Program-made: the position numbers and the translations under genes
Source of the DNA: an uncultured Clostridia bacterium
GTDB taxonomy: Bacteria > Bacillota > Clostridia > Christensenellales > Borkfalkiaceae
Reading direction: 5' to 3'
Assembly: GCA_947053655.1 (NCBI GenBank)
Contig: CAMRTO010000009.1
Coordinates: forward strand, 1 to 53,801
DNA length: 53,801 bases
Part shown: positions 8,701-17,001 of the stretch, piece after piece
Layout: the number at the start of each line of letters is the position of its first letter
Numbering within the stretch: position 1 is the stretch's first letter
The notes under the pieces: model-generated
Databases searched by the model: none
What the model was told of the DNA's origin: nothing
What the model saw: only the letters and a program-made list of their open reading frames with translations

Positions 8701-11700
8701 AAGCTTGAATCTATGCTTATAAAGCATGCCGTAAACGGCTCTCTCGCGCTCGGCGTGGACAACAATTTATGGATTGACTTTACGGCAAACAATAACGACG
8801 GTACGGAAATAGCTTACGCAAACGCCAAGGTTACCGCAGGCAAAGGCAACCTTGCCGTAGACTGGACGTACGACGGCGCGGATATCATTTTCGCATCGAC
8901 CGACGTCGCAGGCGACGCGTTTACCGAAATTGTTTACAATTATCTGTTTGCGGTTATCGAAGATCTGACCGTGCAGAACGTGCTCGGCACAGACACTTAT
9001 ACCGTCAGCCTTGCGCTTAACGGCTCGGACAGCAGTATTCAAGCGCTTGCGGGTATTAAGGTAAATGCAAATCTTTACTACACGCACGGCATTGTCGACG
9101 GACAAATTTCCAAAAACAAGCTTGTCGAAGCCGATATCGACCTCGACATAAACGGAACCCCCGTCAGCGCGAACGCGCGCTATGCGGACGAATATGTCTT
9201 CATAGAGCTTCGCAAAATCGCAAATATCACTCTGACCAATATAAAAGTAAGGGCGGACGTACACGATATTTATTCCGCAGTGGAACAGGTAATTCAGTTG
9301 ATTACCGACACCGACCTGCTTTCCGTAATAACGGGTAAGGGCAACGGCGATACTGCGGCGGACGTAAAATCTGCGGCAAAGGCGGTTGAAACAAAGTCCT
9401 CTTTGACGGACGTAATTTCCAAAATACTTACGCTCGACTTCTCGAAGGCGGTCAACTTCTCGAAAGTAGACGGAGTAAACACCGTTACTGTCAATCCCGA
9501 TTACGTTCTCGGCACGCTGGGCATAGCCGCTCCCGAAATAGGTACGGTTACTATTGGAATTAATCCCGAAACTCATTCGATAGAAGCTTCCGTCAAGACG
9601 GAGGGAGCAAAGGCAAGCTGGTTAACGCTTTCCGCGGTTCCCGCAGAAAGACGCGTCTACGACGAAAACTGGAAGAACGGCTATACCGATATAAGCTTTA
9701 TGTCGCAGCTTGTTTCCGACTTCGTTAAAACCGCGTTCACGGACGGTAAGCTCAACACGCTTTACACCTTTACCGGCGGGCATATAGATATAGATATCGC
9801 TTACTCGGTTATAAGCGTAAATATCGATATAAACAACGTTCAGCTTACGGCGGGACTTGACGAAAACGGCAGCTTCTACCTGTCCGTAAAGGGCGATTTG
9901 CAGTCGTCGAAAGCCCTCGGCTTTGTGGAAGTTTCCAAGCAAATGGGCATAAGCGTCACCTATTCCAACGGATACGTTACGATGGGCAGAAATATGGACA
10001 CGACGCCCATATATAAGGTTATGACGATAGAATACCTGCTCGATAACCTGTTGGATAAGGAAAATTCGCCTATCCGCTGGTTGCTGGGCACAAGCAGTAC
10101 TGCATGGAATCTTATAGCCGACAACGTTAAGCTCAATATTCAGACCGGACTTACAAAGCCTAAGGATTATTATCTGTACAATCAGCTTGCGGAAGCGGAA
10201 AAGGATAAGAAGGACATATTTGTCGACCTTGCGGCTTACGTCAACGCAATAATTGTCAACAGCGGCGGTTACACCGCGGACTTCAACGGCAGCGGCTCCG
10301 ACGTTCTCGATAAGCTGGGTCTCGGAAGTGCGGACAATTATTACGCGTTCGACATAAATCCCGACTTCATAGGCACGATAAGCTCGCTCAAAGCGGCGCT
10401 TCTCCGCGACAACGCGCAGGGCGGTCTGACCGGATTGAAGGCTTACGCTTCGATAGGCTCCAACCTCATGCTTACGGTTGACCTTAACGGACTCACGACA
10501 GATAAATCGGCGGCGGTTCCCGACTATTTCAATACTGTAGTAACGGAAAACAACGTAGATTTCAACCATGTGTTCACCGAAACGCAGGAGCACCGCACCC
10601 CGATATTCGGCTGCTATAACTCGGAGAATAATACCTATCTTTGCAGTATGGCGTTAGAGCCTCACACTCTTACGGTTATAAACGGAGAGGAGGTTGTCTA
10701 CACGCTTGAAAACATAGGTTACGGCTCTACCGTTTATTTAACAAACGTGTTTGCGCCCGACTGGGCAGACGAGGGTAAAACCTTGGTTTACGGTTACACC
10801 GACGAAGGCGGCAACCCGTTCGGCAATTCGTTGCTTATAGAAAGCGACGTCGCCGTCTACGTAGCGACGGTCAACGCTTACCCCGTTAACTTCCATATAG
10901 ACAGGAACGGTCTCGGCACGATAGTCGGCGCTATGACAATGGGCGGCGCTTTGCCCGAATATCCTTCGGACTTCGGCGACTATACGTTTGCAGGCTGGTT
11001 CACCGACGAAAGCTACACGACAAAGGTTGATAACTATTACGCCGGACTTACGGACGTATACGCGAAATACGTACTTGCGGAGTACGTTGCGGAAAACGGC
11101 GTCAAGTACACGCTGGATTCTGCGGGATTCTACACCGTAACAGGCTTCGACGCCGATAAGTTGGCGCCTTACACGCAGGAGAACAGCTGGCTCATTCTCG
11201 AAAACGAGATAGACGGCTATCCCGTAACAGGCATAGCTGCGGAAGCTTTCGCTAACGCAAACGTCAAAAACGTAGTCGCACCCGAAAATATAACAAGCGT
11301 AGGTTCGCGCGCGTTCCTTGACAACTACGGTATAAAGACGGCGGTATTTACCGCGGACAGAGTACACTTTGCGGGTACCGATAAAAATACGGTATTCTAC
11401 GGATGTTCCGAGTCGAACGGCGGCAAGACCACGAAACTGAAGGTTTATTATAACGAAGTTACGGCGGACGCCGGAAACGATTGGACTTATTTCAGGGACG
11501 GCGGATGCTATATCGGTCGCAGCGGCGGCGGCGAATTGCATGCAAAAGGCACATGGTCGTTCGTGCTTACCGAAAAGACCGGCAGTCATGCGGAAGCCGC
11601 GCAATTCAATATATTCGGTATACAGACCGGTTCTTTGACAGTCGAACAGATTACCGCGCAGATAGTAGCGGAGCTGAACGCGAAGACCGCGCCCGAAGGA

Positions 11701-12816
11701 TATATCAACGCTTATAACGTAGCGGTAACAAACGGATATACCCCCAACGGCAAAATCAACACCGTTACCGTCCACATTACAGAGGCGGAAGCGTATTGGT
11801 ATTCCGTAACCGTTTCGTCGGGTTCCGACGTAAGCGCATACGCAAGCGGCGATTACGTTGCTACGTTCAACGGAACCGCTTACGCACTGGCGGGTAGCGT
11901 CGTTTCGCTTAAACCCGAAAGTGTAGATTACTTCCTTACTTCCGCGACGTCTGCACAGGTTACCGTAGACGCGGACGCATACACGTTTACAATGCCGTCC
12001 GGCGGAGTGGAAATAAGCGTTGTTTTAGAGCATGCGGGCATAAATTCCGTAACGCTAACAAGTAATATAGCAGTAAGCGGATACGAGCTGAATAACGGCG
12101 TTTACGTCAAATCGGTAGACGTGACGGAAGCCGACTGCACGATAGAGGCGCCTGTTGCCGACGGATATATCTTCCTCGGTTGGGCGTACGAATACGGCGG
12201 AAGCCTTACTTTCACGGGTTCGACGTTTAATTCCGATACGGTTAAATCCAGCGTTTATTATGCGGTATGGGCTTACAACGGCGACGGAAAACTTTCGGCG
12301 GACACCGCCGCATACACGGAAGGTACAAACCCCAATGCGGATATTTCCGGCGTGAGGGTGGATACCTCCAAGGCAAACAGCTTCTATAAATGGTATACCG
12401 ATTCGGCGCTTACGGCGGAGGCGAACGTGCTTAACACAAGCTGCACCGTTCTGTACGGCAGGGTATACTATACCTTGACCGTAAACGCGGAAACCAACGT
12501 TTCCGGATTCGGCACGTCGAAGGAAATTATTATAAACGGCACACAGCAGTCGTCGTATTCGGTAAAAGTTCTCGAAGGAGAAGTCGTTTATACGAAGGAT
12601 ATACAGGGCGACACGAAGGTTTATAACATAATGACAGAGTCCGACAGCGAGAATGCGCTCGTAGGCGAAATCAGGATAAAAACCAAAAACAGCTTGACAG
12701 GCAGCAATAATACCAGAGAGTTGACCGTTTCCTGTACGGACGCGAACTGGAATTCGGTTGCGGACCATCTGCCCGTTACAGGAAACTTGACATTCAAATT
12801 TGTTTACAACAAATAA
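5785..12816 (+). CDS. Giant surface lipoprotein with repeats (2343 aa)
   Basis: A 2343-residue exported protein. Residues 1-28 form a lipoprotein signal peptide ending in LSAC (lipobox; Cys28 would be lipidated by Lgt, encoded at 28560). Residues about 40-320 form a unique N-terminal domain. Most of 330-1640 is a repetitive, beta-rich, Asp/Val/Ala/Asn-rich region in which similar blocks recur; for example LDFSK recurs at 691-695 and 1217-1221 in matching surroundings. Around 1695-1760 is an InlB/Listeria-Bacteroides-type repeat (TFAGWFTDESY), around 1765-1870 a short BspA-like leucine-rich stretch (GIAAEAFANANVKNVV), and near 2130-2180 another GYIFLGWAY repeat. There is no sortase motif or C-terminal membrane segment, so anchoring is by lipid. 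It is monocistronic between its own promoter and a strong terminator. It probably acts in adhesion or substrate binding; ligand unknown. Confidence 0.88.
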   Translation: MNKFAKKSAIILLTIICTVCLACGLSACKPKKTPIGTPENETTYRLKTPGDGSLPTAHTPLENIGYMAYTLDNQPYYHSYARNSSKAMGYEQITQSWKDHKGEKESGYVGGATVSSDLSYSALSKAATQGCFIGNNDGYMRGGAKPGKNTTATTASWDTKAPTYYDKKAYLYKYGEFPNEISVYVINENTIKNAEEVIDNGDGTYTQKFYLKNEAACWYQYGLKTRGGLKGYPQYKSIVITFKFDAQWQILESYCEEKTKIAPSAMGGIETDTTSKTTATYAYGADAIDEEHYSYLENYYKEHLDNKVVGGDETPEEKEPDLTDILAGGFSNVLTEQGQQFNISLTLGGTAYDGKIFARLTDLKDVLGSLDVRVALGKAGTGKQDLFIQFAGGEIDVYYSTDFALTANIGAIGTVIDQFKDWAKRFEKPAVATAAYSTAADGEDDDPLAGLLSALKKEVTETSARISLVTDDLLGTGIGADVKIDFSRTKGEEGDVFAFSGATLGGITYSNTGISLNAALAPDNSGAAAITRDKSQTAVDLVDYANNVYNLLNSNTLKVSFGIDGTKEGVINMLSGLKINVDSYVELGSDMAAKVDLSIALGSASAKLSAYYNVNIHSGSYGTVYLTLNEVNGKPVGARILCNINSTIDAVKDLVSVINGQADGSAAAYVDAIDAQTENQLAVIINNVLNLDFSKVFGEIYAANSEIRVSVSVDEILGGLGINFDNIKFGNAALALGKDGADRATLSLGLAALGLEVGVTGSDVTLTVPDESLYTDVNVFIGLVKSAVIEVNKIIAAKDVAFDVDARITADGVTLAVKGNGEAVWGEKKRVSLDLEMYVADGTSAAAKDKVSVKFLYDETALDGSLSPEQPLALLSVNGLGLKIYRSDVDSLKDLINEIKTALAPLLGGDKQTDTTVAEAVNLYSASLSNVSGITGAVESILQSENVQTVLKTVLDFIGNLTVELTYGDNGEKLESMLIKHAVNGSLALGVDNNLWIDFTANNNDGTEIAYANAKVTAGKGNLAVDWTYDGADIIFASTDVAGDAFTEIVYNYLFAVIEDLTVQNVLGTDTYTVSLALNGSDSSIQALAGIKVNANLYYTHGIVDGQISKNKLVEADIDLDINGTPVSANARYADEYVFIELRKIANITLTNIKVRADVHDIYSAVEQVIQLITDTDLLSVITGKGNGDTAADVKSAAKAVETKSSLTDVISKILTLDFSKAVNFSKVDGVNTVTVNPDYVLGTLGIAAPEIGTVTIGINPETHSIEASVKTEGAKASWLTLSAVPAERRVYDENWKNGYTDISFMSQLVSDFVKTAFTDGKLNTLYTFTGGHIDIDIAYSVISVNIDINNVQLTAGLDENGSFYLSVKGDLQSSKALGFVEVSKQMGISVTYSNGYVTMGRNMDTTPIYKVMTIEYLLDNLLDKENSPIRWLLGTSSTAWNLIADNVKLNIQTGLTKPKDYYLYNQLAEAEKDKKDIFVDLAAYVNAIIVNSGGYTADFNGSGSDVLDKLGLGSADNYYAFDINPDFIGTISSLKAALLRDNAQGGLTGLKAYASIGSNLMLTVDLNGLTTDKSAAVPDYFNTVVTENNVDFNHVFTETQEHRTPIFGCYNSENNTYLCSMALEPHTLTVINGEEVVYTLENIGYGSTVYLTNVFAPDWADEGKTLVYGYTDEGGNPFGNSLLIESDVAVYVATVNAYPVNFHIDRNGLGTIVGAMTMGGALPEYPSDFGDYTFAGWFTDESYTTKVDNYYAGLTDVYAKYVLAEYVAENGVKYTLDSAGFYTVTGFDADKLAPYTQENSWLILENEIDGYPVTGIAAEAFANANVKNVVAPENITSVGSRAFLDNYGIKTAVFTADRVHFAGTDKNTVFYGCSESNGGKTTKLKVYYNEVTADAGNDWTYFRDGGCYIGRSGGGELHAKGTWSFVLTEKTGSHAEAAQFNIFGIQTGSLTVEQITAQIVAELNAKTAPEGYINAYNVAVTNGYTPNGKINTVTVHITEAEAYWYSVTVSSGSDVSAYASGDYVATFNGTAYALAGSVVSLKPESVDYFLTSATSAQVTVDADAYTFTMPSGGVEISVVLEHAGINSVTLTSNIAVSGYELNNGVYVKSVDVTEADCTIEAPVADGYIFLGWAYEYGGSLTFTGSTFNSDTVKSSVYYAVWAYNGDGKLSADTAAYTEGTNPNADISGVRVDTSKANSFYKWYTDSALTAEANVLNTSCTVLYGRVYYTLTVNAETNVSGFGTSKEIIINGTQQSSYSVKVLEGEVVYTKDIQGDTKVYNIMTESDSENALVGEIRIKTKNSLTGSNNTRELTVSCTDANWNSVADHLPVTGNLTFKFVYNK

Positions 12817-12844
12817 TAACACGGCTGTAAAACAGTAAAACAAA

Positions 12845-12875
12845 AGCCGCCGCGCAAAATGCGCGGCGGCTTTTT
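12845..12875 (+). terminator. Terminator of the giant lipoprotein gene
   Basis: A 12-base stem (AGCCGCCGCGCA with complement), 3-base loop, then TTTTT, 29 bases past the stop codon. Confidence 0.9.
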
Positions 12876-12923
12876 AACGTGATGCGCATACGACTAAGGC
12901 GGGATAACAATGCGTTGCGCAAA

Positions 12924-12952
12924 GCATACCGCAATTTTTAAATACATACAAT
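12924..12952 (+). promoter_or_regulatory. Possible sigma-E promoter for yqfC-yqfD
   Basis: GCATACC (12924-12930), 14 bases, CATACAAT (12945-12952). The -10 fits the sigma-E consensus CATACAnT and the -35 partly fits (5 of 7). In Bacillus subtilis the yqfC-yqfD genes belong to the sigma-E regulon, which fits. The start of transcription would fall at or next to the ATG at 12958. Confidence 0.45.
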
Positions 12953-12957
12953 ATTAT

Positions 12958-13203
12958 ATGAAACTTCTCGACCAAATTTTATCGGAGCTGGGCGCCGATA
13001 CGCTTAAATCGTTTTCCGTCGTTCCCGGGTTCGGGGGATATTTCCGCAGCGTAAAGGGAGTCGTCGAATATTCCGCTGAAAAAATAGTTCTCGCACTGAA
13101 AAGGAATAAAATTACCATAGAGGGGGCAAACCTTACATTGGGAAAGTATTTTGAGGAAGACCTGCTAATAAAGGGCGAAATTTCGGGGGTAAAAATTGAC
13201 TGA
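12958..13203 (+). CDS. yqfC: Sporulation protein YqfC
   Basis: An 81-residue YabP/YqfC family protein. The core (VVPGFGGYFRSVKGVVEYSA, then KIVLALKRNKITIEGANLTL and EEDLLIKGEISGV) follows the family pattern of beta strands with a conserved glycine-rich turn and an I-x-G motif. Its position directly before yqfD and phoH is the conserved one in spore-formers. An in-frame ATG at 12910 would extend the protein by 16 residues, but those residues (MRCAKHTAIFKYIQYY) do not look like the family. The shorter start leaves no ribosome-binding site, so the mRNA may be leaderless. The family is required for normal sporulation, acting in the mother cell; its molecular function is not known. Confidence 0.82.
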   Translation: MKLLDQILSELGADTLKSFSVVPGFGGYFRSVKGVVEYSAEKIVLALKRNKITIEGANLTLGKYFEEDLLIKGEISGVKID

Positions 13204-14086
13204 GTTAACCCGAATAAGCGTAATTTCCTCTGCGGAAACCGCCGTAAAAAAGCTTAAAAAGGCGGAAATAGGCATATACGACTGCAAAAGGCAGGGTACG
13301 CGCTTTATATTTTCCGTAAAAGAGAAACATGTCAAAAAAGTTTTTGCAATTTTTTCCAAGCCGTGTTATAATATCAAAGTAGACGGACTCGGTAGGCGCG
13401 CACGCGTTGCCAAAACGCTTTTAAACCGTATCGGTCTTGCCGTGGGTGCGGTAATTTTTGCCGCGGCGGCGGCTTTTTCGAATTCATTCATTTTCAAAAT
13501 TTCCGTAAGCGGAAGCGGAAGCTACCTTTCCAACGAGGTTAAGCGTATTATATACGAGTCGGGAGTGAAGGAATTTAAGCTTTACAGAAATTTCGACCTG
13601 CCGCTGGCTACGGGCAAAATACTTGCCCTGCCGTCCGTCACGTTCTGCAATATCAAAAAACGCGGAAGTGTTTTAAAGGTTGACGTTCAGGTCGACGGTC
13701 AATATTCTCAGTCCGCGCGCCGTACGCCTTTGACTGCGGACAGAAGCGGCGCGGTGAAAAGAATAGTAGCCGTCTGCGGTACGGCTGCGGTTTCAGTCGG
13801 CGACAGGGTCAATATCGGCGATATTCTTATCGCGGCGTACACCCTTGCGGGGGAAGAAAAAATCGACTGCCTTGCCGCTGGCTTTGCGGAGTTGGAGTGT
13901 AGCGGTACGGTAGAGTATCCCGCCCCGTGCGAGTCGGACGAAAATCTTAAAGCCGCATACGCCTCCGTAAATATCGACGCCGAAAAAATTCTCACGCGCA
14001 GCCATACGGTCCGCGCGGCGGAAGAAGGTGTTGTTTATACCGTGGAGTTTACTTATCTTTATAAGTTAAGTATCAATATGGAATAA
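13196..14086 (+). CDS. yqfD: Sporulation protein YqfD
   Basis: A 296-residue YqfD-family membrane protein. It begins with a soluble N-terminal domain of about 75 residues (including GIYDCKRQGTRFIFSV), then a single membrane segment near residues 80-98 (LAVGAVIFAAAAAFSNSF), then an extracytoplasmic domain (FKISVSGSGSYLSNEV) that is typical of the family. It starts at TTG and overlaps yqfC by 8 bases, with a G-rich sequence upstream. Family members are usually nearer 400 residues, so this one is shorter at its C-terminal end, although it ends cleanly before phoH. It likely belongs to the same sigma-E transcription unit as yqfC. Confidence 0.85.
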   Translation: MTELTRISVISSAETAVKKLKKAEIGIYDCKRQGTRFIFSVKEKHVKKVFAIFSKPCYNIKVDGLGRRARVAKTLLNRIGLAVGAVIFAAAAAFSNSFIFKISVSGSGSYLSNEVKRIIYESGVKEFKLYRNFDLPLATGKILALPSVTFCNIKKRGSVLKVDVQVDGQYSQSARRTPLTADRSGAVKRIVAVCGTAAVSVGDRVNIGDILIAAYTLAGEEKIDCLAAGFAELECSGTVEYPAPCESDENLKAAYASVNIDAEKILTRSHTVRAAEEGVVYTVEFTYLYKLSINME

Positions 14087-14091
14087 GTTTT

Positions 14092-15078
14092 ATGAAAAAA
14101 GCAATTAAAAAAATCGACGCAGGCAGCGCGGACAGGCTGCAAAAAATCCTGGGTACGTTTGACGAAAACGCAAATCTCATTATGCACGAGCTGGGCGTTC
14201 TCATACGCGTCGAGGGGGCTGCGGTTATAATCGAGGGCGCGGAAGAAAAGGTTCTTCAGGCTGAGTCGGTTGTGGAAAGTCTTTTAATTCTTGCCGAAAA
14301 CGGCGAGACGGTCGACAAGGGCAGGGTAGCCTACTGCATAGAGCTGTCGCTCGAAGGCAAAGCGCAGGACATTACCAAGCTTTCCTCCGACACGGTTGCG
14401 ATAACCGTTAAGGGCAAGCCTATAAAGTGCAAGACCGTCGGACAGAAAAGGTACGTCGACGCAATTAAAAGCAAGACGGTAACCTTCGGCATAGGTCCGG
14501 CGGGTACGGGTAAAACCTATCTTGCCGTTTGCCTTGCCGTGCAGGCAATGAAGCAGAAGCAGGTCGATAAAATAATTCTTACGAGACCCGCGGTTGAGGC
14601 GGGTGAAAAGCTTGGCTTTCTCCCCGGAGATTTGCAGACCAAGGTGGACCCGTATCTGCGTCCGCTGTACGACGCATTGCAGGAAATGCTGGGCTTGGAA
14701 ACCTACACAAAGCTTATGGAGCGCGGCTCGATAGAGATAGCGCCGCTCGCATACATGCGCGGCAGAACTCTTTCAAACGCTTTTGTGATTTTGGACGAGG
14801 CGCAGAACACCACGCGCGAGCAGATGAAAATGTTTCTGACGCGTCTGGGCGACGGCAGTAAAATGGTCGTCACCGGCGACGTTACGCAGATAGACCTTCC
14901 CGCTGGGAAGTCGAGCGGACTTCCGCACGCCGCGGAGGTTTTAAAAGAAGTGGAAGGCATTGAAATAGTTTACCTTACGGATAAAGACGTCGTCCGTAAT
15001 CCTCTGGTTATGCGCATAGTCAGGGCTTACGAAAGGGACGGCGACAGGAGGAACGAGGTTGAAAACCAAACTGACTGA
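14092..15078 (+). CDS. phoH: PhoH-like ATPase
   Basis: A 328-residue PhoH family protein (YbeZ/PhoL type). The N-terminal 100 residues hold a KH-like region. The ATPase follows, with Walker A GPAGTGKT at residues 135-142, a conserved ILTRPAVEAGEKLGFLPGD segment around 165, and the Walker B DEAQN beginning at Asp235. The VVTGDVTQIDLP stretch near 262 is also typical. The family is thought to be an RNA-linked ATPase or helicase that works with YbeY in rRNA maturation, and ybeY lies two genes downstream. It follows yqfD by 5 bases and overlaps the next gene by 20 bases. Confidence 0.95.
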   Translation: MKKAIKKIDAGSADRLQKILGTFDENANLIMHELGVLIRVEGAAVIIEGAEEKVLQAESVVESLLILAENGETVDKGRVAYCIELSLEGKAQDITKLSSDTVAITVKGKPIKCKTVGQKRYVDAIKSKTVTFGIGPAGTGKTYLAVCLAVQAMKQKQVDKIILTRPAVEAGEKLGFLPGDLQTKVDPYLRPLYDALQEMLGLETYTKLMERGSIEIAPLAYMRGRTLSNAFVILDEAQNTTREQMKMFLTRLGDGSKMVVTGDVTQIDLPAGKSSGLPHAAEVLKEVEGIEIVYLTDKDVVRNPLVMRIVRAYERDGDRRNEVENQTD

Positions 15079-16534
15079 CAGAGAGCTGTTGACAAGCATA
15101 CTCGTGTTCGCGCTGTGTACGGTGATACTCGCGCTGACAATGTGTTGCTTAATATTTTTCAGCGTAAACGGCGAGGTTGCGTCATTCATAAAAGAGTATT
15201 CGAAAAATATCATAACCGCGGCGGTATCGGTAGTTACCCTGTCCGCCATGCTTTATGTATACTTCTATTTTGAAAACAAGAGCGTCCTGGCGAATTTCAA
15301 AAAAATAATAGAAATTTACCTGATGCTCGTATTATCGTTTATAATATGTTTTTTTGTGGGTAAATACGTAAGCGGCACGGCAAGACCTCTCTTGTTTATC
15401 GCGCTTATGGCAGCGCTGTTTCTGCGCCGCAGGGACGCAATTTTAGTAAACACCACTTTCGGACTTCTCACTTTCATTTTTAACAGATACTTAAACAGCA
15501 GCGACAACATAGGCGGACTTATTACGGGCGGCATAGCGCCCATAGAAAGTTTTGCAAGCCTTCTGACCACGTTCTGCGGCGGAATACTTGCGGTGTTTTT
15601 GATGGACAAGGTGAAAACCCGTCTCGGCTGCGTTATTATAGGCGTCATTCTCTGTATACCGACTATTTTCATAAACGTTATAATGCAGCTTCCTTCGGAG
15701 GCGGTCGTAACTTGGAAATATGCGTTTTTGCTTGTGGCCTGGGCGGTGTTCGACTGTACGTTGTCCGTGCTTCTTTTCATGTCGCTCGTCCCCGCGTTCG
15801 AGGGTATGTTTTCCGAGCTTACGCCTTTCAGACTCAGGGAGCTTACAAGCGACGACGCAAAGCTTATCAAAAAATTAAAGGAAAACGCGCCCGGCACATA
15901 CAACCACTCGGTAGTGGTTGCGCAGCTTGTGGAAGCCTGCGCGAGAGAGATAGGGGAAAATTCCGAGCTGGCGCGCGCGGCGGCGTTCTATCACGATATA
16001 GGCAAACTCAAAGGACCGGAAATGTTTGCGGAAAACCAGACGGATTACAATTTCCATAACGAGCTTACGCCCGAGCTTTCCGTAGATATAATACGCAATC
16101 ACTCCCGCGACGGCGCGAAGCTGATAAAAAAATACCGTCTGCCGGAGTTTTTTGCGGACGTGGCGTTACAGCACCACGGCACTATGCCCATAAAATATTT
16201 CTACGTCAAGGCGCTTAAAATGAGCGACGGCGGACTCAATATGAGCAACTATTCCTACCGCGGTCCAAAACCCGCCAGTAAGATTGCGGCGATAATTATG
16301 ATTGCCGACTCGTCCGAAGCCGCCGTGCGTTCCCTGCGCGACCGCTCGCCCGCCAACGTCGAATCGCTTGTCAGAAATCTTATCAACGAAAGACTGGACA
16401 TGGAGCAGTTCGACGACTGCAACATTACCATGCGCGAGCTTACGTTAATAAAAAATACCATAGTCAACCAGCTTACGGGTGTATACCATTCGCGTGTGGA
16501 ATATCCCAAGCTGACTATTTCCAAGAAGAATTGA
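15059..16534 (+). CDS. yqfF: 7TM-HD hydrolase (YqfF/PgpH type), short form
   Basis: A 491-residue membrane phosphohydrolase. Seven or so hydrophobic segments cover residues about 12-255, followed by a cytosolic HD domain with YHDIGKLKGP (His312-Asp313) and further metal-ligand candidates in HNELTPE, NHSRDG and QHHGT. The family (PgpH) hydrolyses cyclic di-AMP in Listeria and Bacillus. Typical members have about 700 residues because of a large extracellular HDED domain before the membrane part; that domain is missing here, so ligand sensing from outside is probably lost. TTG start with AGGAGG about 8 bases upstream. The order phoH-yqfF-ybeY is conserved. Confidence 0.9.
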   Translation: MKTKLTDRELLTSILVFALCTVILALTMCCLIFFSVNGEVASFIKEYSKNIITAAVSVVTLSAMLYVYFYFENKSVLANFKKIIEIYLMLVLSFIICFFVGKYVSGTARPLLFIALMAALFLRRRDAILVNTTFGLLTFIFNRYLNSSDNIGGLITGGIAPIESFASLLTTFCGGILAVFLMDKVKTRLGCVIIGVILCIPTIFINVIMQLPSEAVVTWKYAFLLVAWAVFDCTLSVLLFMSLVPAFEGMFSELTPFRLRELTSDDAKLIKKLKENAPGTYNHSVVVAQLVEACAREIGENSELARAAAFYHDIGKLKGPEMFAENQTDYNFHNELTPELSVDIIRNHSRDGAKLIKKYRLPEFFADVALQHHGTMPIKYFYVKALKMSDGGLNMSNYSYRGPKPASKIAAIIMIADSSEAAVRSLRDRSPANVESLVRNLINERLDMEQFDDCNITMRELTLIKNTIVNQLTGVYHSRVEYPKLTISKKN

Positions 16535-16535
16535 T

Positions 16536-16997
16536 ATGAACGGTTTGATAATTTACGGTGACGGGCGTTTTTCCGCCCTGTCCGCCGCCTTCGGCGGAGA
16601 GATAAACAGCGACTGCGGCCTTTCGGTGGAAATCGTTTGCGTCGACGAAGAAGAAATCCGCCGTCTTAACCGCGAGCTCAGGGGGGTGGACTCCGTGACC
16701 GACGTTTTAAGCTTTCCCGCGCTTGACGGCATTTTCGGCCGCCGTATCGAAAAGAAAAATTTCCCCTTGGACTGCGACGAGCAGGGCAACCTGTTTATAG
16801 GCAGTATAGCAATTTGTTTAAAGCGCGCGGAGGAACAGGCTGAGGAGTACGGACACGGCGCCGACAGAGAAATTTCTTATCTTGCCGTACACGGAATTTT
16901 GCATCTTCTCGGCTACGACCATATGACGGACAAAGACAAAGCGTCAATGCGCGCCGCGGAAGAAAAAATTCTTTCAAAACTGGGACTTGTAAGGTAA
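16536..16997 (+). CDS. ybeY: Endoribonuclease YbeY (rRNA maturation factor)
   Basis: A 153-residue zinc-dependent endoribonuclease involved in 16S rRNA 3' processing and ribosome quality control. The metal-binding signature is VHGILHLLGYDH, with His119, His123 and His129. The upstream segment VTDVLSFP (about residues 55-62) is also diagnostic. It starts one base after the yqfF stop and is followed within 4 bases by era, the conserved order in Bacillota. Confidence 0.95.
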   Translation: MNGLIIYGDGRFSALSAAFGGEINSDCGLSVEIVCVDEEEIRRLNRELRGVDSVTDVLSFPALDGIFGRRIEKKNFPLDCDEQGNLFIGSIAICLKRAEEQAEEYGHGADREISYLAVHGILHLLGYDHMTDKDKASMRAAEEKILSKLGLVR

Positions 16998-17001
16998 CGT
17001 A

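Noticed and set aside
8767..11775. Long antisense open frames inside the giant lipoprotein gene
   Set aside because: They mirror the biased codon use of the plus-strand gene (rich in Arg, Val and Tyr) and lack ribosome-binding sites and known motifs.
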